Shown here: positions 1 through 12,120 of the stretch, piece by piece | Layout of the letters: the number at the start of each line of letters is the position of its first letter | Numbering within the stretch: the first letter of the stretch is position 1 | Notes under the pieces: generated by a model | What the model was told of the DNA's origin: nothing | Databases searched by the model: none | What the model saw: only the letters and a program-made list of their open reading frames with translations | Translations under genes and position numbers: made by a program | DNA from: Myoxocephalus aenaeus | Taxonomy: Eukaryota; Chordata; Actinopteri; Perciformes; Cottidae | Length of the DNA stretch: 64,000 nt | Assembly: GCA_038501785.1 (NCBI GenBank) | Contig: JBAMJR010000195.1 | Location: forward strand, 4,930,501 to 4,994,500 | Direction: 5' to 3'

Positions 1-410
1 CATGCAGACACTCTGAGCTCCCCAGGCCATGACTCCAGTCCCTGTGACAGTAGTGAGTGTGCTGCTCTGACGTCAGCGGACAGCACTGTATGTCACGCCC
101 TGTCTGCTTCTGGTCCGCTCTGGGATCAGCTCTGCTCTCCACAAGCAGCCCTAAAGCTCTGTTCTGTTTCTATTTGCTTTAGTGATCAGAGGGAGACACT
201 GTATAGGCTGTCAATGTACTGTATGTGTTTTACAGTAGAGTCAGTGGACGGAGTCAACAGGTGGAGCAGCACTCCGCCCCGCGTGCCCCCTCGCTGCTTT
301 TGCAGGAGCAGCGGTTTTCCTTTTATTTATGTTTTGGGGTCATGTTTTTGTTTTTCTTTTGGAGATGCACCGTGCGCTGCTCTGTCTGCCCGCTCACGTG
401 TGCACAAGAA

Positions 411-425
411 GGGGGGGGGGGGGGG
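411..425. repeat. G15 homopolymer
   Basis: Fifteen consecutive G. It lies in intronic DNA of msi2 and is unlikely to be functional. Such runs are length-unstable and error-prone in sequencing. Confidence 0.95.
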
Positions 426-2772
426 CAAGTCACGTGCACATGCACGTGCGCCTCCTCGGGTGCATGAGAGCACCTGTCTCCGCGAAAAAAAAAAAACCCA
501 CTGCACTCTGACACAGGCAGCGGTGAAAGGCGGGCTATTTCCCGAAAGTGGAAGAGAAGGCTCACCTCATTTGCCCGGGTCTTAACTCTCCCTAGGACAG
601 CAGACTCATCCTCTCGCACTGAAGCAGGCAAACAGCCTGCCACGGAGACCCACTGTCTCGGTTCCCGTGGTGGGGAAGATGAGCTGCTGCAAGAGGCAGA
701 GTGGCAACGCTAAAGCTCATTATGTCTCGACTGTTGAGCTGCTGGTCTAGAAATGAAACTCGAGCCTCGTAGGCGGCGTCTACCTTTTCGGACACTGCCG
801 GGGATCAGCAGGAGGACAGGAAATGGAGTACAATATGTGTGTCTGTGCGAGGGCGCCGGCCTTTTTTCGCAGGAAAATCCAAGCGTCAAACACTTTCATT
901 CCCTCCAGTCTGGTGGATGTATGGTCTTTATTTATGGAAAAGGAAATACAAAATACAGGCTCCAGGGGATCATTTAAAATATGCGATGGTTTTGCCTTCA
1001 AATGTAACTTCTTTAAATGTGCATGTGTATCATTGACCTCTTCATGTCAAGGATAAATAAATACGTTTAATACATGTATAAACCCCTGGACTTAAATAGT
1101 GCATTTTACCACATTTTACCGCGTATCTGCATTCTCTGAAGATTTCTGAGAAGGAAACCTATTCTATTATGATTGTGTTCTCGCAAATGTCTTATTATAA
1201 TTTTTTTTCTCACAGTAGTTGACGGAGTAGAATCCCGCCTTTCGGCTAACTTATTCTCCTGCTAATTAGCGGCCGTATTAGAGTTTGAGTTGCCGCGTTC
1301 CCTCCAGTCCACCAGACCGCTCTGCCTGCATCTGTCGAGGTGGAGCCTCAACCGCTGTGCCTGCATCTGTCTCATTGCTTTTGAGGTTGCATACTGCCCC
1401 CTGCTTTACTGGAGGCATAGCTGCATACTTGGGTCGAGTTGCGTCTTAGCCGTTCTTCAAAATAAAAGACCTCTACTACGTGGTGTGGGGCGGGGGGGGG
1501 GCTACGTCATTGTGCCTGTGAGACCCTGCTCAGTGTCTGCTGCCTCTTGTTTTGATCCCACCCACTGTTCCAGACCTCCAGGCCCAGCAAGTTGGGTAGC
1601 TGCTAGGTGTCTACCCGGCTGCCCCCTCCTTTCCCTCTATCCTCCCATCTCTCCCTCCCGCTGACTGTGCTAATAGCCCTCCAGTAGCTCTCATCTTCCA
1701 TTTTCCCCAGTGCACGGACACATGCATATGTATATGAGCATGTGTAGATATACTCACAAGCATGGCGCACAGCCCTCTGCATGCATGCACACCTCCACTC
1801 TATGTGGAAACATTGTTTTCAGCTCCAGTAATCAAGCGCAGGCCAACGCTGCAGTGCTATTTTTGGGTCACGCCACTCGTTACCCTACTTGCCCCTGGTA
1901 TCTGGAGCAGTGGTAGATTGTGTAACAGCGGCGCATGGAGCCGGCTCAAATGTAATGGAGTCTGTCAGCGTTTTAACTTGGCAATAAAATCATATTCATG
2001 AAATAGTGTCTGCAAAGCGGCCTCGTATTATTACCAACGTTAATGCGCTGTATTTCATGTTCGCTCTACATTAGTCATTCCTACAAAAGCAAGCTGCCAC
2101 CGATCAGTGCAAATCCACAAACACATATTTAACTTGAATGGTGAAATGACACTTAATGCACTCGCTTCCATTTGAGAGAACCTGAAATTACCCCCCTTCA
2201 TCATTCATCTGTCCCCTCCACTGCCACCCTCAGGATTGGGAGATGGGCATTAACATGCATAAAAAATTAAGGCTGTTTACTTGGACACTAATGAGAGGAG
2301 GCTTAAGTAGTCTAGTTTAATTAGTATGATTGGCTCTACGGGGACCACACAGGCAGGGCCGTAACAACGGATTCGCTCAGAGCTCACAGGACCTTTTCAA
2401 ACTCTGAGTGTCAGGACTGATGTCAGAGGAGATTGGACTGCAGAGACATGTTGCCTTTACTGATCCCAGGTTGGGAGAGAGCGCTGCAGTTAAAGGCACT
2501 GAAGCAGACCATTACATAAGCACCACTGCAAGGTCAGACATCTGTGTCCTCCCTGTCTGTCTCCCTCTATTTAAGTCACAATCACGAAACCGCCTTGAAT
2601 ATTAGGGTTGTGAACCAAGACCCTATCCCATTTGCAAACCAGTGTCACTGTTTCCAGACCCGAATGGATTTAAATGTTATTTGCCTTATCTATTCTGGCA
2701 GATTTTCCCCCACACCCCCCTCCATTTTTTTCTGCGACTTATTGTTTCACTCTTCATTCCTTTTCCTTTATC

Positions 2773-2775
<3 letters not shown>

Positions 2776-2841
<66 letters not shown>
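2776..2841. repeat. (TG)n microsatellite
   Basis: About 33 uninterrupted TG units in msi2 intronic DNA, followed by a G-rich stretch. It is typical of teleost genomes and likely polymorphic in length. Confidence 0.97.
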
Positions 2842-2845
<4 letters not shown>

Positions 2846-3240
2846 TGAGGGTGGTGGGGGGGGCTGAGAGGTATTCTGTGGAGGCAGAACGTGGTTAGAT
2901 CAGTTCTGCAACATGGGAGCCGTTTACTTTTTGCTGAAGTGCATGGGAAGGCGTACAAAGAAGAGGTCGAAAGTGCGGCTGCACTTCAATAAAGAGCCTA
3001 GTTTGTCCTCTTTGATGCTATGCCGCCGTGCACTTCAGCTACAAAGAAACGGCGCTCTTGTCACTGAGAATTGAAGTAAAAGACACTGAGCTTTTCCCTG
3101 AGCTCTCTCTACGCCACATCACAACATCACAGGCGCTCGCTCGCTGTGTACAGCTGTGTGATGTGTGTGCAGAGCTGGCAGTTCCAGCGGCTGGAGTTAT
3201 TTCCAGGTTCAGGGTATTGTGAGCAACATAAAAGAATATT

Positions 3241-3264
3241 CCCCCCCCCCCCCCCCCCCCCCCC
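3241..3264. repeat. C24 homopolymer
   Basis: Twenty-four consecutive C on the msi2 sense strand. It is the first of three long C runs within about 1.9 kb. Confidence 0.95.
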
Positions 3265-3394
3265 ACACTCATTTTAAATGTGCAATTGATTCATTTAGAG
3301 TTGGCCGTTGATGTGGTCGGGATACGCCATGCAATGTGGCGTAAACCGCGAGGCCACTCATTATGCCACTTTTGACAGACAACATACCGAGTAT

Positions 3395-3510
3395 GGAAGA
3401 CCGCTCTTCAGCTGAAGGGCTCTGGGTCGAGCCCCCTCTCCTGCAAGAATCCACCCTGCTCAAGTGCCCTTGAGCAAATCACTCGGTGCCCGCTAGCTCC
3501 AGCGAGGCTC
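3395..3510 (+). repeat. Degenerate tRNA-derived SINE-like fragment
   Basis: The segment contains GGGTCGAGCCCC, close to a pol III B box, then TGCTCAAGTGCCCTTGAGCA. That order (tRNA-like head followed by a CTTGAGCAA-type body) is common in teleost SINEs. No A box or clear tail is visible, so this is at best an old, partial copy of uncertain family. Confidence 0.45.
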
Positions 3511-3915
3511 AAACCACAACCTCACCTCTGACCTTCCCGCGGAGACACATTATATCTGCGGCACGGTGACCCAGCGCTCGCATGTTTGCGAGGCGCATGC
3601 ATTTCCGAATACGCTGCGACGGTTGCGACGGATCGGATGATGTGACTCAGTGTGTCAAACTAATTTTAGAACACGATGATGTCTTGTAAAGGAGCAGAGC
3701 ACTTCTGCTTGCAGCATGGGGTGATTTTTCTTTTTTCTTTCTTTCTTTGTGCTTCTGAAAGCTTAGCCAGTTTAAATTTTACCAAGTGTATCTCCTTCCC
3801 AGGCCTCATCATGTTGTTCAAAGGTATAAGATACGTGGGCAATTACGACCATAAAGCCAGGCTTTGCTGAGCTCTGGGCTCACTCCACTTCTGTAAATGA
3901 CTTTTTCTCTCTCTT

Positions 3916-3942
3916 CCCCCCCCCCCCCCCCCCCCCCCCCCC
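3916..3942. repeat. C27 homopolymer
   Basis: Twenty-seven consecutive C preceded by a CT-rich stretch, on the sense strand of the msi2 intron. Confidence 0.95.
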
Positions 3943-5137
3943 GATCTGAAGCCACAAAGTCTTAATGGCAAAGGATCACTGTCCCAAATGGTTTCATTAC
4001 ATACAGAAACCATTACCTTTGGCACAGAAGAACCGCGGCTTAGGCAAAAGGGGACACACACACGGGAACAAAACGCAGACACACCGATCCCACACATAGG
4101 GTAGTAATGCCGTGTTTGATCATATCAGTGAGTGACAGAAAATGGACCACTCTTATCACACTGTAGAGGTCAGGGGTCATGGTGTTGTAGAGCCAATATG
4201 TTAGAGCCCTACCAACAATAATACCACATATATATATATATACACACACACCTGAGGTATGTTTCAAGCCCATGAATGGCTTTGCAAAGCCTGGCTCACA
4301 GTAGGAAGAGGTGCATCATGTCCTGTGTTCAGCTGTTTCGCTAAATGCAGTCGAGTTGTTGCACAGAAACACAGCAACAGTACTCTGTCTGGGATATTAT
4401 AATAAAGCGTAGCTGAAAAGCTGCTGTATTTGTCTTCCTTTAGTGGCGTGTAACTCCATCGCTAAAATGGCTTCTAACAGCCACACGCATACAAGGTTTC
4501 AGAGATGTGTTCAGTGTCTGATAAGTGTTCCATTATTTCCGTGTTATGTTATCATTTCATCATTACAGTACTGCCACAGTCTCTTTCTCAGTATGTCTTA
4601 TTTGCACAAAGAATTACTCCGAATGCCCAGATTAAAGCAATTGTGTTTTGCACTTGCATGATGTTGAGGGACTCACAAGAGACCGGCTTCAAGTAACAAA
4701 GGTGACAATGTATGCATCAGACGCCGGGATAGCCGGATTTTTTCTCCCTAATGGTTCAAGCTCCAACAACACCGGATTCTACCATTCCCAAAATGCTAAT
4801 TAGACCCTCTCTCTTAAAATATGTGGTCTTCAAGTTCAAGCTGAGATCGCCCTGATAATGAGCATCATGCGATGTGAGTACATTTCATCAGATGTGTGAA
4901 ATCACCGGAGAGCCCCTTTCAAGAGTGTGGTCAAGTTATGAAACGACCTGACTTCCATAGAATCCCAAGTTGATGTACAAAGCGACACTTTTAACAACGA
5001 CAAAGGACTCAAATATCGGCATGGATGAACGCATCTGCACGTGAGCGCTTGCCGTTTTGCGGCTTCGTCCTATTTGAGTCCTTTGTTTAATCTTTCCACC
5101 GTGGACCCGTTCTATTTCAAGCCCATCGCTCGGCGTC

Positions 5138-5140
<3 letters not shown>

Positions 5141-5169
<29 letters not shown>

Positions 5170-5170
5170 C
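5141..5170. repeat. C30 homopolymer
   Basis: Thirty consecutive C, the longest of the three C runs. It can form an i-motif, with a G-quadruplex on the opposite strand; its length is uncertain in any assembly. Confidence 0.95.
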
Positions 5171-7694
5171 TTGACCTTTTGTGGCGCGTGCACGGAATCC
5201 AAACGGCGACAGAAAGCAGACATGATGCACATGACGAGAGCCATTCGAATGATTGACAAGCAGCCCAGCTCTGTTAATCCGGTTATGCTTACTCTGATTA
5301 GGACCTTGATGCGAGTAAGATAACCCGGTTAAGGTGTTTACATGAGAGTTGCAATAATATGCGTATTGCATTAGTCTGGTTTATAATTGAATTATTGGTG
5401 TGCATGCAAATGCTCTTTCTCTCTCTCTCTCTCTGGCTCATTCCCAGAGACCAGTCTCTTTATTCAATGTCGGTGGGGGGGGGATCTCTGTGTGTACTGT
5501 AGGTCTCCGTTGATCAGAGGAGAGGTGAGACATGAGCATGTGTGTAACAGTTCATATGAAAGCCACCTGGCTCTCTCCAGCGCTGTGATTTATGCCTTTG
5601 ATAACAGCAAGCCAGAGATGCTTTCAACAACAACAAAGTAGCGCTGAAGGATGACAACAATAGGACACTTGTCAGTCTGGAGATGAAAAGATGTCTTGCT
5701 AGGTGCCTGTCTCTTTTGTAACTTTGATATATACAGTATATTCCTTCCTTTTTGTTTTGTTTATTTGTCTCTCTGTGTTTCCCTACATCTTATCAAAGGT
5801 TATTGATGAAGCAAAATGTGAAGTGGAGTCAGTTTTCCATCTCTGACAGAATGCCTCCCTCCTCCTTCGCGAAGGCGGCAGTGTGCTCCGCTGCCTCCGC
5901 TATGACTTATCAACAGACTTATTTCCGCTGGCTTGTCCTTCTTACTGTCATACAGTGACAGGAAAAAAACATGCATCTCCTGGAGGATTTCTTATATTTT
6001 TCTCACATTTATTACATCGGATTTGCAGCGAACAGTGTCACCGATACACCTCCTATGATGCAAATGCCAAATAGAAAAACATTCTTAGGATAATTAGTGA
6101 TTAGAGTTTTCTAAGGCAAACAGCCAGGAATGTTTACACACATTTGGGTTATGGCAGTTCAATTAAAAAATACACATTTCAGAGTTCACAAGAAACACTA
6201 TTCATCTACTTAGCTACTCTACTTACTGTAAGTTTCAAATTTGACCACTTATTATGAGCTATTTTTCATCGTGACAATTGTTTTAGATATTTCACAAATG
6301 ACATGCTATAATGGTGCATTACTGTAACTAGTGTAATTCCACCAAATTCAGATACGACTAATCAATACTTAAGAACTGTGAGAGGTATCATTCTTTTGAC
6401 ACTTTTTACGTAATTGTAAAATCTATAGTTATTGCAAGAGATTTAGGGGAGTATTCCAACATTGCAGAGTTGTGTTATTCATCCAACGAAAGGCATGTGG
6501 ATTTTCATTTGTTTGGTTTTCACGTTACATATTTTCCCATTTAATAATACAAAACGACTCCGTCATTGATTTCGCAGTGTAGAAGAATAGCTCTTTATTC
6601 TCGCTATGGGTAGTATTGTTTTAGGTCATATAATCTCATTTCTTGAAATGTTTTTTGGGGTGTCCAAACTATCTCACAGAGTTCCATGAGAATGAATTAG
6701 ACACCTGTGTCTTGACCTCATTTCTCCCTCAATTCCTCATTCTCTTTGTCTTGTCTTCTCTTTGTCTTCTTCTTCTCCCGACGTAGCCGCCGCTCATCGG
6801 TCTCCCTCATCTCGGCTCTCTACCGTCCATCTCTCTCACTCATTCTGTCTGCCACCCAAAACCGACTGTAGCTTCAGGCGGAAAGGCTTCTTCACAAGCC
6901 TCTTTCCAAAACCAAGCTGCTGTGTTAACCAGCGTAGCATGAAAACCCTGTTAGCAAGCAAGCTAACCCTGGTTAACGGCGTGTCAATGCTTTATTTAAT
7001 AATCACGTCTGGGAGTTTCCTTCTCATTTGCTATCTTTTTTTCTTTTTTATCACTATAAGATCTTGGTAAACAACAAAAAAACGTTGATGCTGCACTTTA
7101 TTTACAGTTTCTAAAGATTGAGGGTTTAATGTACTTTTGCTTACTTTAAGCCATGTGGGATTTCCACACAAAAAATGAAGTGCTGTGCTTCACGTAGGTC
7201 CTAATAGTTTTCAGTTTCGGAGAGATATTAAAGTATGGGCATGAGCTACTTCATCCATAGGGCTGCCGTGGAATATCAGCTGTCCCTGGGCTCCTCCTGT
7301 GCATTAGAGAGTTGACAGTTCTTCTTATAGCAGAAATGAGCGGAGTGCTCTGTGACTGATGGCGCTCCTTTGTCAATGACGGGGGAGCTGCTGCTGGCAG
7401 TTTTGGGCCAAAGAACAGTACAGATTACATTAACATCAGTCAAGCTGTTGTCAGACGGGTGGGACATAAATAGGACCTCATTGATGCATAATGCAACAAC
7501 TTTTCACTGTGATTTTTTTTTCTCCTGAGTAATAGGATCAGAAAGTGGCTAGAGAGGCAGCGAGCCAAAAAAAAAAAAGATCTGCAAAAATGTACCACAA
7601 CTAGTGCATCAGGAGCAAAATCAGTTAAGATCGTACAAAATCCCCTTTCTTCCTGCCCAGTGTTGAATGTCTTTCTAGATAAAATACACATAGC

Positions 7695-7980
7695 AGGGTT
7701 GTCCATCAATCAGAGGATCGGCATTTCGATCCCCGCCTTTTGACGTGTCCTTGGGCAAGACATTTCACCCCAAATTGCTCCCGCAAGCTGCTGCGGTGTA
7801 TGAATAGGTGTGAATTGTTAGTTGGAGTACTGATGGACAGGTGGCACCTTGAATGGTAGCACCTCCCATCTGTGTATGAATGTGTGTTAATGGGTGAATG
7901 ATGACATGTAGTGTTAAAGGGCTTTGAGTGGTCGGAAGACGAGAAAAGCGGCGTGCAAGTACAGTCCATTTACCCTTTAG
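7695..7980 (+). repeat. Teleost SINE-type interspersed repeat
   Basis: The copy has a tRNA-like B-box segment (TTCGATCCCCGCC near 7727-7739), a body with CCTTGGGCAAGACATTTCACC and GTGTATGAATGTGTGTTAATG, and a 3' part with GGGCTTTGAGTGGTCGGAAG and the terminal CCATTTACC. This arrangement is widespread in percomorph genomes. The head upstream of the B box is diverged or truncated, so the copy is probably not active. I recognise the repeat type but cannot fix the family name from sequence alone. Confidence 0.75.
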
Positions 7981-9369
7981 CGTACTCTGGTGATGAGTCA
8001 TTGACACACAGTACAAATGCAGGCAATGTGGGGCCCAGCGTGGGTGTCTCGTACTTGGATTCTCGCGACGTCACAAGATCGCGGGATCACATGTCACACG
8101 ATAGCCCATCTTGAGTAGTGCGTGTGTGTCCGGTACGCTACAGCACAGACCAATCGGCCTCCTGTGAGGAGCTACTTGGATGTGGTATAGATGTATGCCA
8201 TGTATGGTTCGTTCTAAACGACAATGGCGGCAGTTATATCAGAACTGGAGGTTATCTCTTCTTAGACGAGCAAACAACAACAACACCACCGGAAGGCTTT
8301 TCTCGCTGGAAAATATGTTTTCGCTCTTTTCGGCCAGAGATTGATTGACAGATGGTTCACCCAATCAGCCGCCAAGTGTTTTTGAAAGTGCCTGCCCTTT
8401 TCCAAACCGTTTCCAATGACGGCTTCTCAGATGGTTCTTGTGTATCAAACCAGCTGGCGGGTCTGGTTAGGCTATCTCAGGACATTGTGCCTGACTTGGT
8501 AATTCTGTAGTTGAAAGCATGCAATGCAAAGCAGCTTAAAATCACGGTGACATTAGGAGGAACACATCACCAGCAGTCGTGATGGGGGCGCTATAATTAA
8601 TTTGACCAATCATATCACCTTGTTTCTCTCTACTTTAAAAGCAGTGTGATATTCAGCTCAAAGTTCTTTGACAGTTTTATAATAGAGAAAACAAAGCTTT
8701 TGACCTGGCCTGTGCAGGCAGGCGGTGCGAGCAAAAAAAAAAAAGAAAAACGGCAGGAAACCTTGACACAAAAATTGCACTGCGCTGTTTGATCACCGTG
8801 ACTCTGCCCCTACTGCGTCTCTCCTCCTACTTCAGTGCAGGCAAGTTCACAGAGGCTCACAAAATACAGGTGCAGGCGGAAAAGAGACGGGCGCGCACCC
8901 TAGAAAAATGCTACTTTACAGGCATAGCGCTGCAGTGTGTGCTGTGCACTATCATGAAAATATGAATGCACATTGTGCCCCTCCAGCACCGGGCCGACAA
9001 TACCATGGATTGGACACGCAATTCTGTTCGGCAGGCTGCCTCCGCTGAAAGTCAGTTTTTTGGAAGGGCGGGAGATATGGACACATGGGGCGACGGTTCA
9101 GCATCAATTTCTGAATGTCGGTCAATGTATGCAAACAGTGGAGGTTGAATGGGTAGAACTCTACAACTTGGTGTCAAAGTTGTGAGGACATTGAGGACAA
9201 AGTAAGCTTATTTGTTTGGAGAAAGAATAACTCTCATGCTGGGAAAATAGCTGTTGAAATTTGCAACTGTTTCTTTTGTGAATGTGAATCTTTTTTTTTT
9301 TCATGACATTGTAATGTTCGTGTTGAGAAAGTGCAATTTTTTAGCTTGGAGAGAGGGCGAAATGAGATT

Positions 9370-9780
9370 CTTGACAGCGCTCATCTTTCTTTAGGTCTAA
9401 TCTGTCTTCCTTTCTGTGCGCACTCCTGGAGAAGGCTGAATGTCTGTGCCACAGGCTCGAGGAGCGAAAGCTGAGGACAGTTCCCCGGAGTCCGGACACC
9501 AAAGGCCCCCGGGCCTCCACAGCTCATAAACAGATGTGTCCTTGTCCCCAGCCAAGCGCAGCCACTCAAGTGGCAAAGCAGGGGCCCAATAATTGTGAAG
9601 AATTGAAAGCTAAATATTGGCTTTATCTCCTCAGTAATAAAAGGGCCATGAAATTGATTTAATGCTGCAGCGCTTCTCTTGGGTGGCTTCTTACAGCGTG
9701 AGCACAAAACAATGAGCAGCAGCCATCTATTAATTAACCCACCTAATCCTGCAAAGTTAATCTCTCACCACAACTTTGCC
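9370..9780. other. Candidate conserved noncoding segment
   Basis: Non-repetitive, low-homopolymer DNA in the msi2 intron with several TAAT-type cores, including TCTATTAATTAACCCACC near 9726-9743 and AATTGATTTAATGC near 9653-9666. Musashi and other developmental-gene introns in vertebrates often hold enhancers of this texture. Conservation cannot be seen from one sequence, so this is only a candidate. Confidence 0.3.
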
Positions 9781-10719
9781 CGCAACTAACTTCCAAGCCA
9801 GTGGGTCTATTGGGGGTGTCATGACAATGGCAGTGCGGGGAAGATGGATTCAGCACTTAGGAAAGGAGAGAGAGAGAAAGAGGTGGAGTGTGCTGCATGA
9901 AACACGGTTCCGCCCAGCAACCGTGGGGACTGTAAGTGGAAATGCAGGGGTGCATGGCCATCATTAGCATAGTATCAGAGTTGATTTGTGTTTTTGTGAA
10001 AAGAGGCGGAGAGTATCATTTGAGCTGTACGAATCAGTTCCCTGTGTGGCGCAGGCAGCAGTGGCATAAACGCGGCTGATTTTAGTTGCCTTTTGTCGTT
10101 TTTTCTTTCTTTTTTTTTCTCCTGTTATTTCCCCCCCCGCTGCCGCCTTGCCTGCCGCCTCGGCCCCTTATTCTCTCCTGAGCTGTTAGACGGTTAGGAG
10201 AAAAAGTGACATTTCTTTCTCTTCTTCACCTGCCAGCGAGTCGCAACATGATGGCACCTCACACCCAACACACACATTCATGGTCATATTGTGTCGACAG
10301 AGTTGTGAATTACCTCCCTCTCAGCCGGCTGATGAAAAGCTATGTGTTTTTCTCTTTGGCTGCGGCTCATCTGACCCTGCCCTGTCACCCCCTTTCCCCC
10401 ACTCCCTCCCTCTCATCAGTCTTTTGTGTGAGCCCCTCTTGGTGGAATAGCAGTACAAGGCCGACTCGGAAAATAGGTCACCCACTGGTGCACTTCTCAC
10501 CTCCACAGCATCACAAAAAAAAAGCTTCTCTAAGGTGTCCTGTGCCATTTCATAATGTCTAAACCACGCAGTCTCCAGCATATGGCCAAAACATAGAAGA
10601 CAAGCACACATGCATACACATTCAAGTGGGGGAAAAAATAAATTGAGAAGGATTCCAACAGGGGGAATTTGAAGATCTTTTTTTTTTTTTGCGAGTGAGG
10701 AAAGCATTTCCTGTGGAGA

Positions 10720-11050
10720 TAATTTTAGGAGACTGATTAGGCATAGACGGTGTTGAGCCCAGAGTGAGGAATCTCATCACCACCGCTAATGACATGCCAT
10801 TCCTGTGCGGAGAGGAGCCCAGGCCCTGGGCATGGACTAGCCTCTGTCAGCCACCTCGAGCTACTGTGTTCATTAAGGCTAACAATGTAATTACAATTCA
10901 CAGATACTGCGCCGGCTTAATTACAGACTGATTATTAGGCTGATATTTGTTGGAATAATCAGACCCTAAAGAAGTGGATTTATATTTGCATGGTAGTAAG
11001 GCCTTACAGTTATTATGGTGTCATGAAACTGGCAATTTGGACAGATTTTA
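10720..11050. other. Candidate conserved noncoding segment rich in TAAT cores
   Basis: About 330 bp without simple repeats. It carries clustered homeodomain-type sites (TGTAATTACAATTC, GGCTTAATTACAGAC, TGATTATTAGGC) and a CAGCCACCTCGAG stretch. No open frame or splice pair suggests an exon. The enhancer call is inferred from composition only. Confidence 0.35.
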
Positions 11051-11998
11051 TGAATGTTTTTAAAGCTCCGCAAATCTCAGCGTTGGAGCACTATAAATAT
11101 TTGCCAAAGAAGAAACACGCACAGGAGACTTGTTCAGTCTTCACATAAGCTAGCAGATTGAAGTCTCCTCTGAGTGAGGAATCTTCCAACAGATGTCTCC
11201 ATTTGATTGCGGGACATATTTTTTTTTCTACTGTGCATCGTCTACCTGAATAGCCCAGCAAAGAATGTGGAATATTTCGCTGCCTATTGCATCAAAGTGG
11301 ATGATTCAGATTCCATAGAAAGTCACAGTAATTGGGAGCACTCCCGAACAAAATGCAGGCATGGTCCCCCGTGGTCGGGCGACTATGCCCATGTCCATGC
11401 TGCTCAGAAGTGTCTGTAATCCTTCATCCAAAGCATGTGACATAAACACCCTCCAGAGCCAAAGGCTTTCACTAATATAATCAGGGACTTGGTAAATTGC
11501 GAAAGCCAGTTTACTCACAGTTTTACATAGATGAAGACGAATTTGCACCTCAGAAATGTTCTATGACAATCGAGAGGATCTGAATTTAAAGTACATGCTG
11601 TCTAATATATATTCCACTATTATCACTCTAACGTTTTTTTTTAATCCTGAATGAAAGTTTCTGTGTCATGGTAATTTGAAATTGGCCTCATGGTGATCAT
11701 GACAAGCACTTTAAAGCTGCACAAGTTATTTTTATTTCAGTGTGATATTCGGCGAATTGCTCTTGGCTATCCCTCTGTTTCTGCGTATGGATCAGTGGGT
11801 CTGCAGGGTTTTGAATATCACAGTGGGTTCAGTGAGAGTCTGCTGATAGATGTCGCCCTGACATGAGCCCCAGTCTTTTGACAGCTATAGTTTTATCCCG
11901 TAGCTCAGCGCTGGTATCAACATTCTCCTGTAGCTCTGGGACGTGCTCATCCATGTGCAGGAAGTGATGCGTGTGTGTATGTGTGTGTATGTGCCTGC

Positions 11999-12000
11999 AG
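11999..12000 (+). promoter_or_regulatory. msi2: msi2 3' splice site with GT-rich tract
   Basis: The acceptor GCCTGCAG is preceded at about 11970-11993 by alternating GTGTGTGTAT units instead of a normal pyrimidine tract. GU-rich RNA is bound by CELF and TDP-43 family proteins in known systems, so this exon may be under such control. That link is inference. Confidence 0.6.
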
Positions 12001-12120
12001 GCTTCCCAGCGACAGCATACGGACCGGTGGCGGCAGCGGCGGTAGCGGCAGCGCGTGGCTCAGGTAGGGGGGCCCGTGGAAGAGGCGGCTACTTGGCGTA
12101 CCCACAGAGCACAGGGCCAG
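12001..12120 (+). CDS. msi2: msi2 coding exon: alanine-rich stretch plus RG/RGG box, with two donors
   Basis: The exon enters in the middle of a glycine codon (one base from the preceding exon, GC here). It encodes FPATAYGPVAAAAVAAARGSG, then RGARGRGGYLAYPQSTGP, and ends with one base of the next codon. AYGPVAAAAVAAARGSG is a signature of the Musashi-2 tail. The distal donor is CCAG|GTAAAC at 12120/12121. A second good donor, TCAG|GTAGGG, lies inside the exon at 12063/12064 in the same phase, so its use would remove 19 codons in frame and delete the RG/RGG box. Six G directly follow the internal donor (12067-12072), a context bound by hnRNP F/H in other genes. The tail is a disordered, low-complexity region that mediates protein contacts outside the RRMs. 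Confidence 0.93.

Larger units (their letters stand above)
1..12000 (+). other. msi2: msi2 intron (3' portion) upstream of the first visible exon
   Basis: No coding exon is recognised in these 12 kb. The open frames here lack codon structure and cross microsatellites and homopolymers. The region holds a G15 run, three long poly-C runs, a (TG)n array, a SINE copy, an older SINE-like fragment, and non-repetitive segments rich in TAAT cores near 9.4-9.8 and 10.7-11.05 kb. The intron ends in an unusual GT-rich tract before the acceptor at 11999-12000. A short or diverged alternative exon could have been missed. Confidence 0.7.

Noticed and set aside
214..643. Overlapping open frames of 60-123 codons on both strands at the left end
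   Set aside because: They run through G15 and poly-A runs, overlap each other in several frames and encode no recognisable motif; this is intronic DNA.
2544..2958. Frames encoding long Cys-Val or Thr-His alternations
   Set aside because: They are translations of the (TG)n microsatellite, not genes.
3400..3480. tRNA gene suggested by a B-box-like GGGTCGAGCC
   Set aside because: No A box, no cloverleaf and no anticodon stem can be drawn; it fits a decayed SINE better.
8040..8480. Possible mobile element around the CG-containing and inverted motifs
   Set aside because: No convincing terminal repeats, target duplication or coding sequence could be seen.
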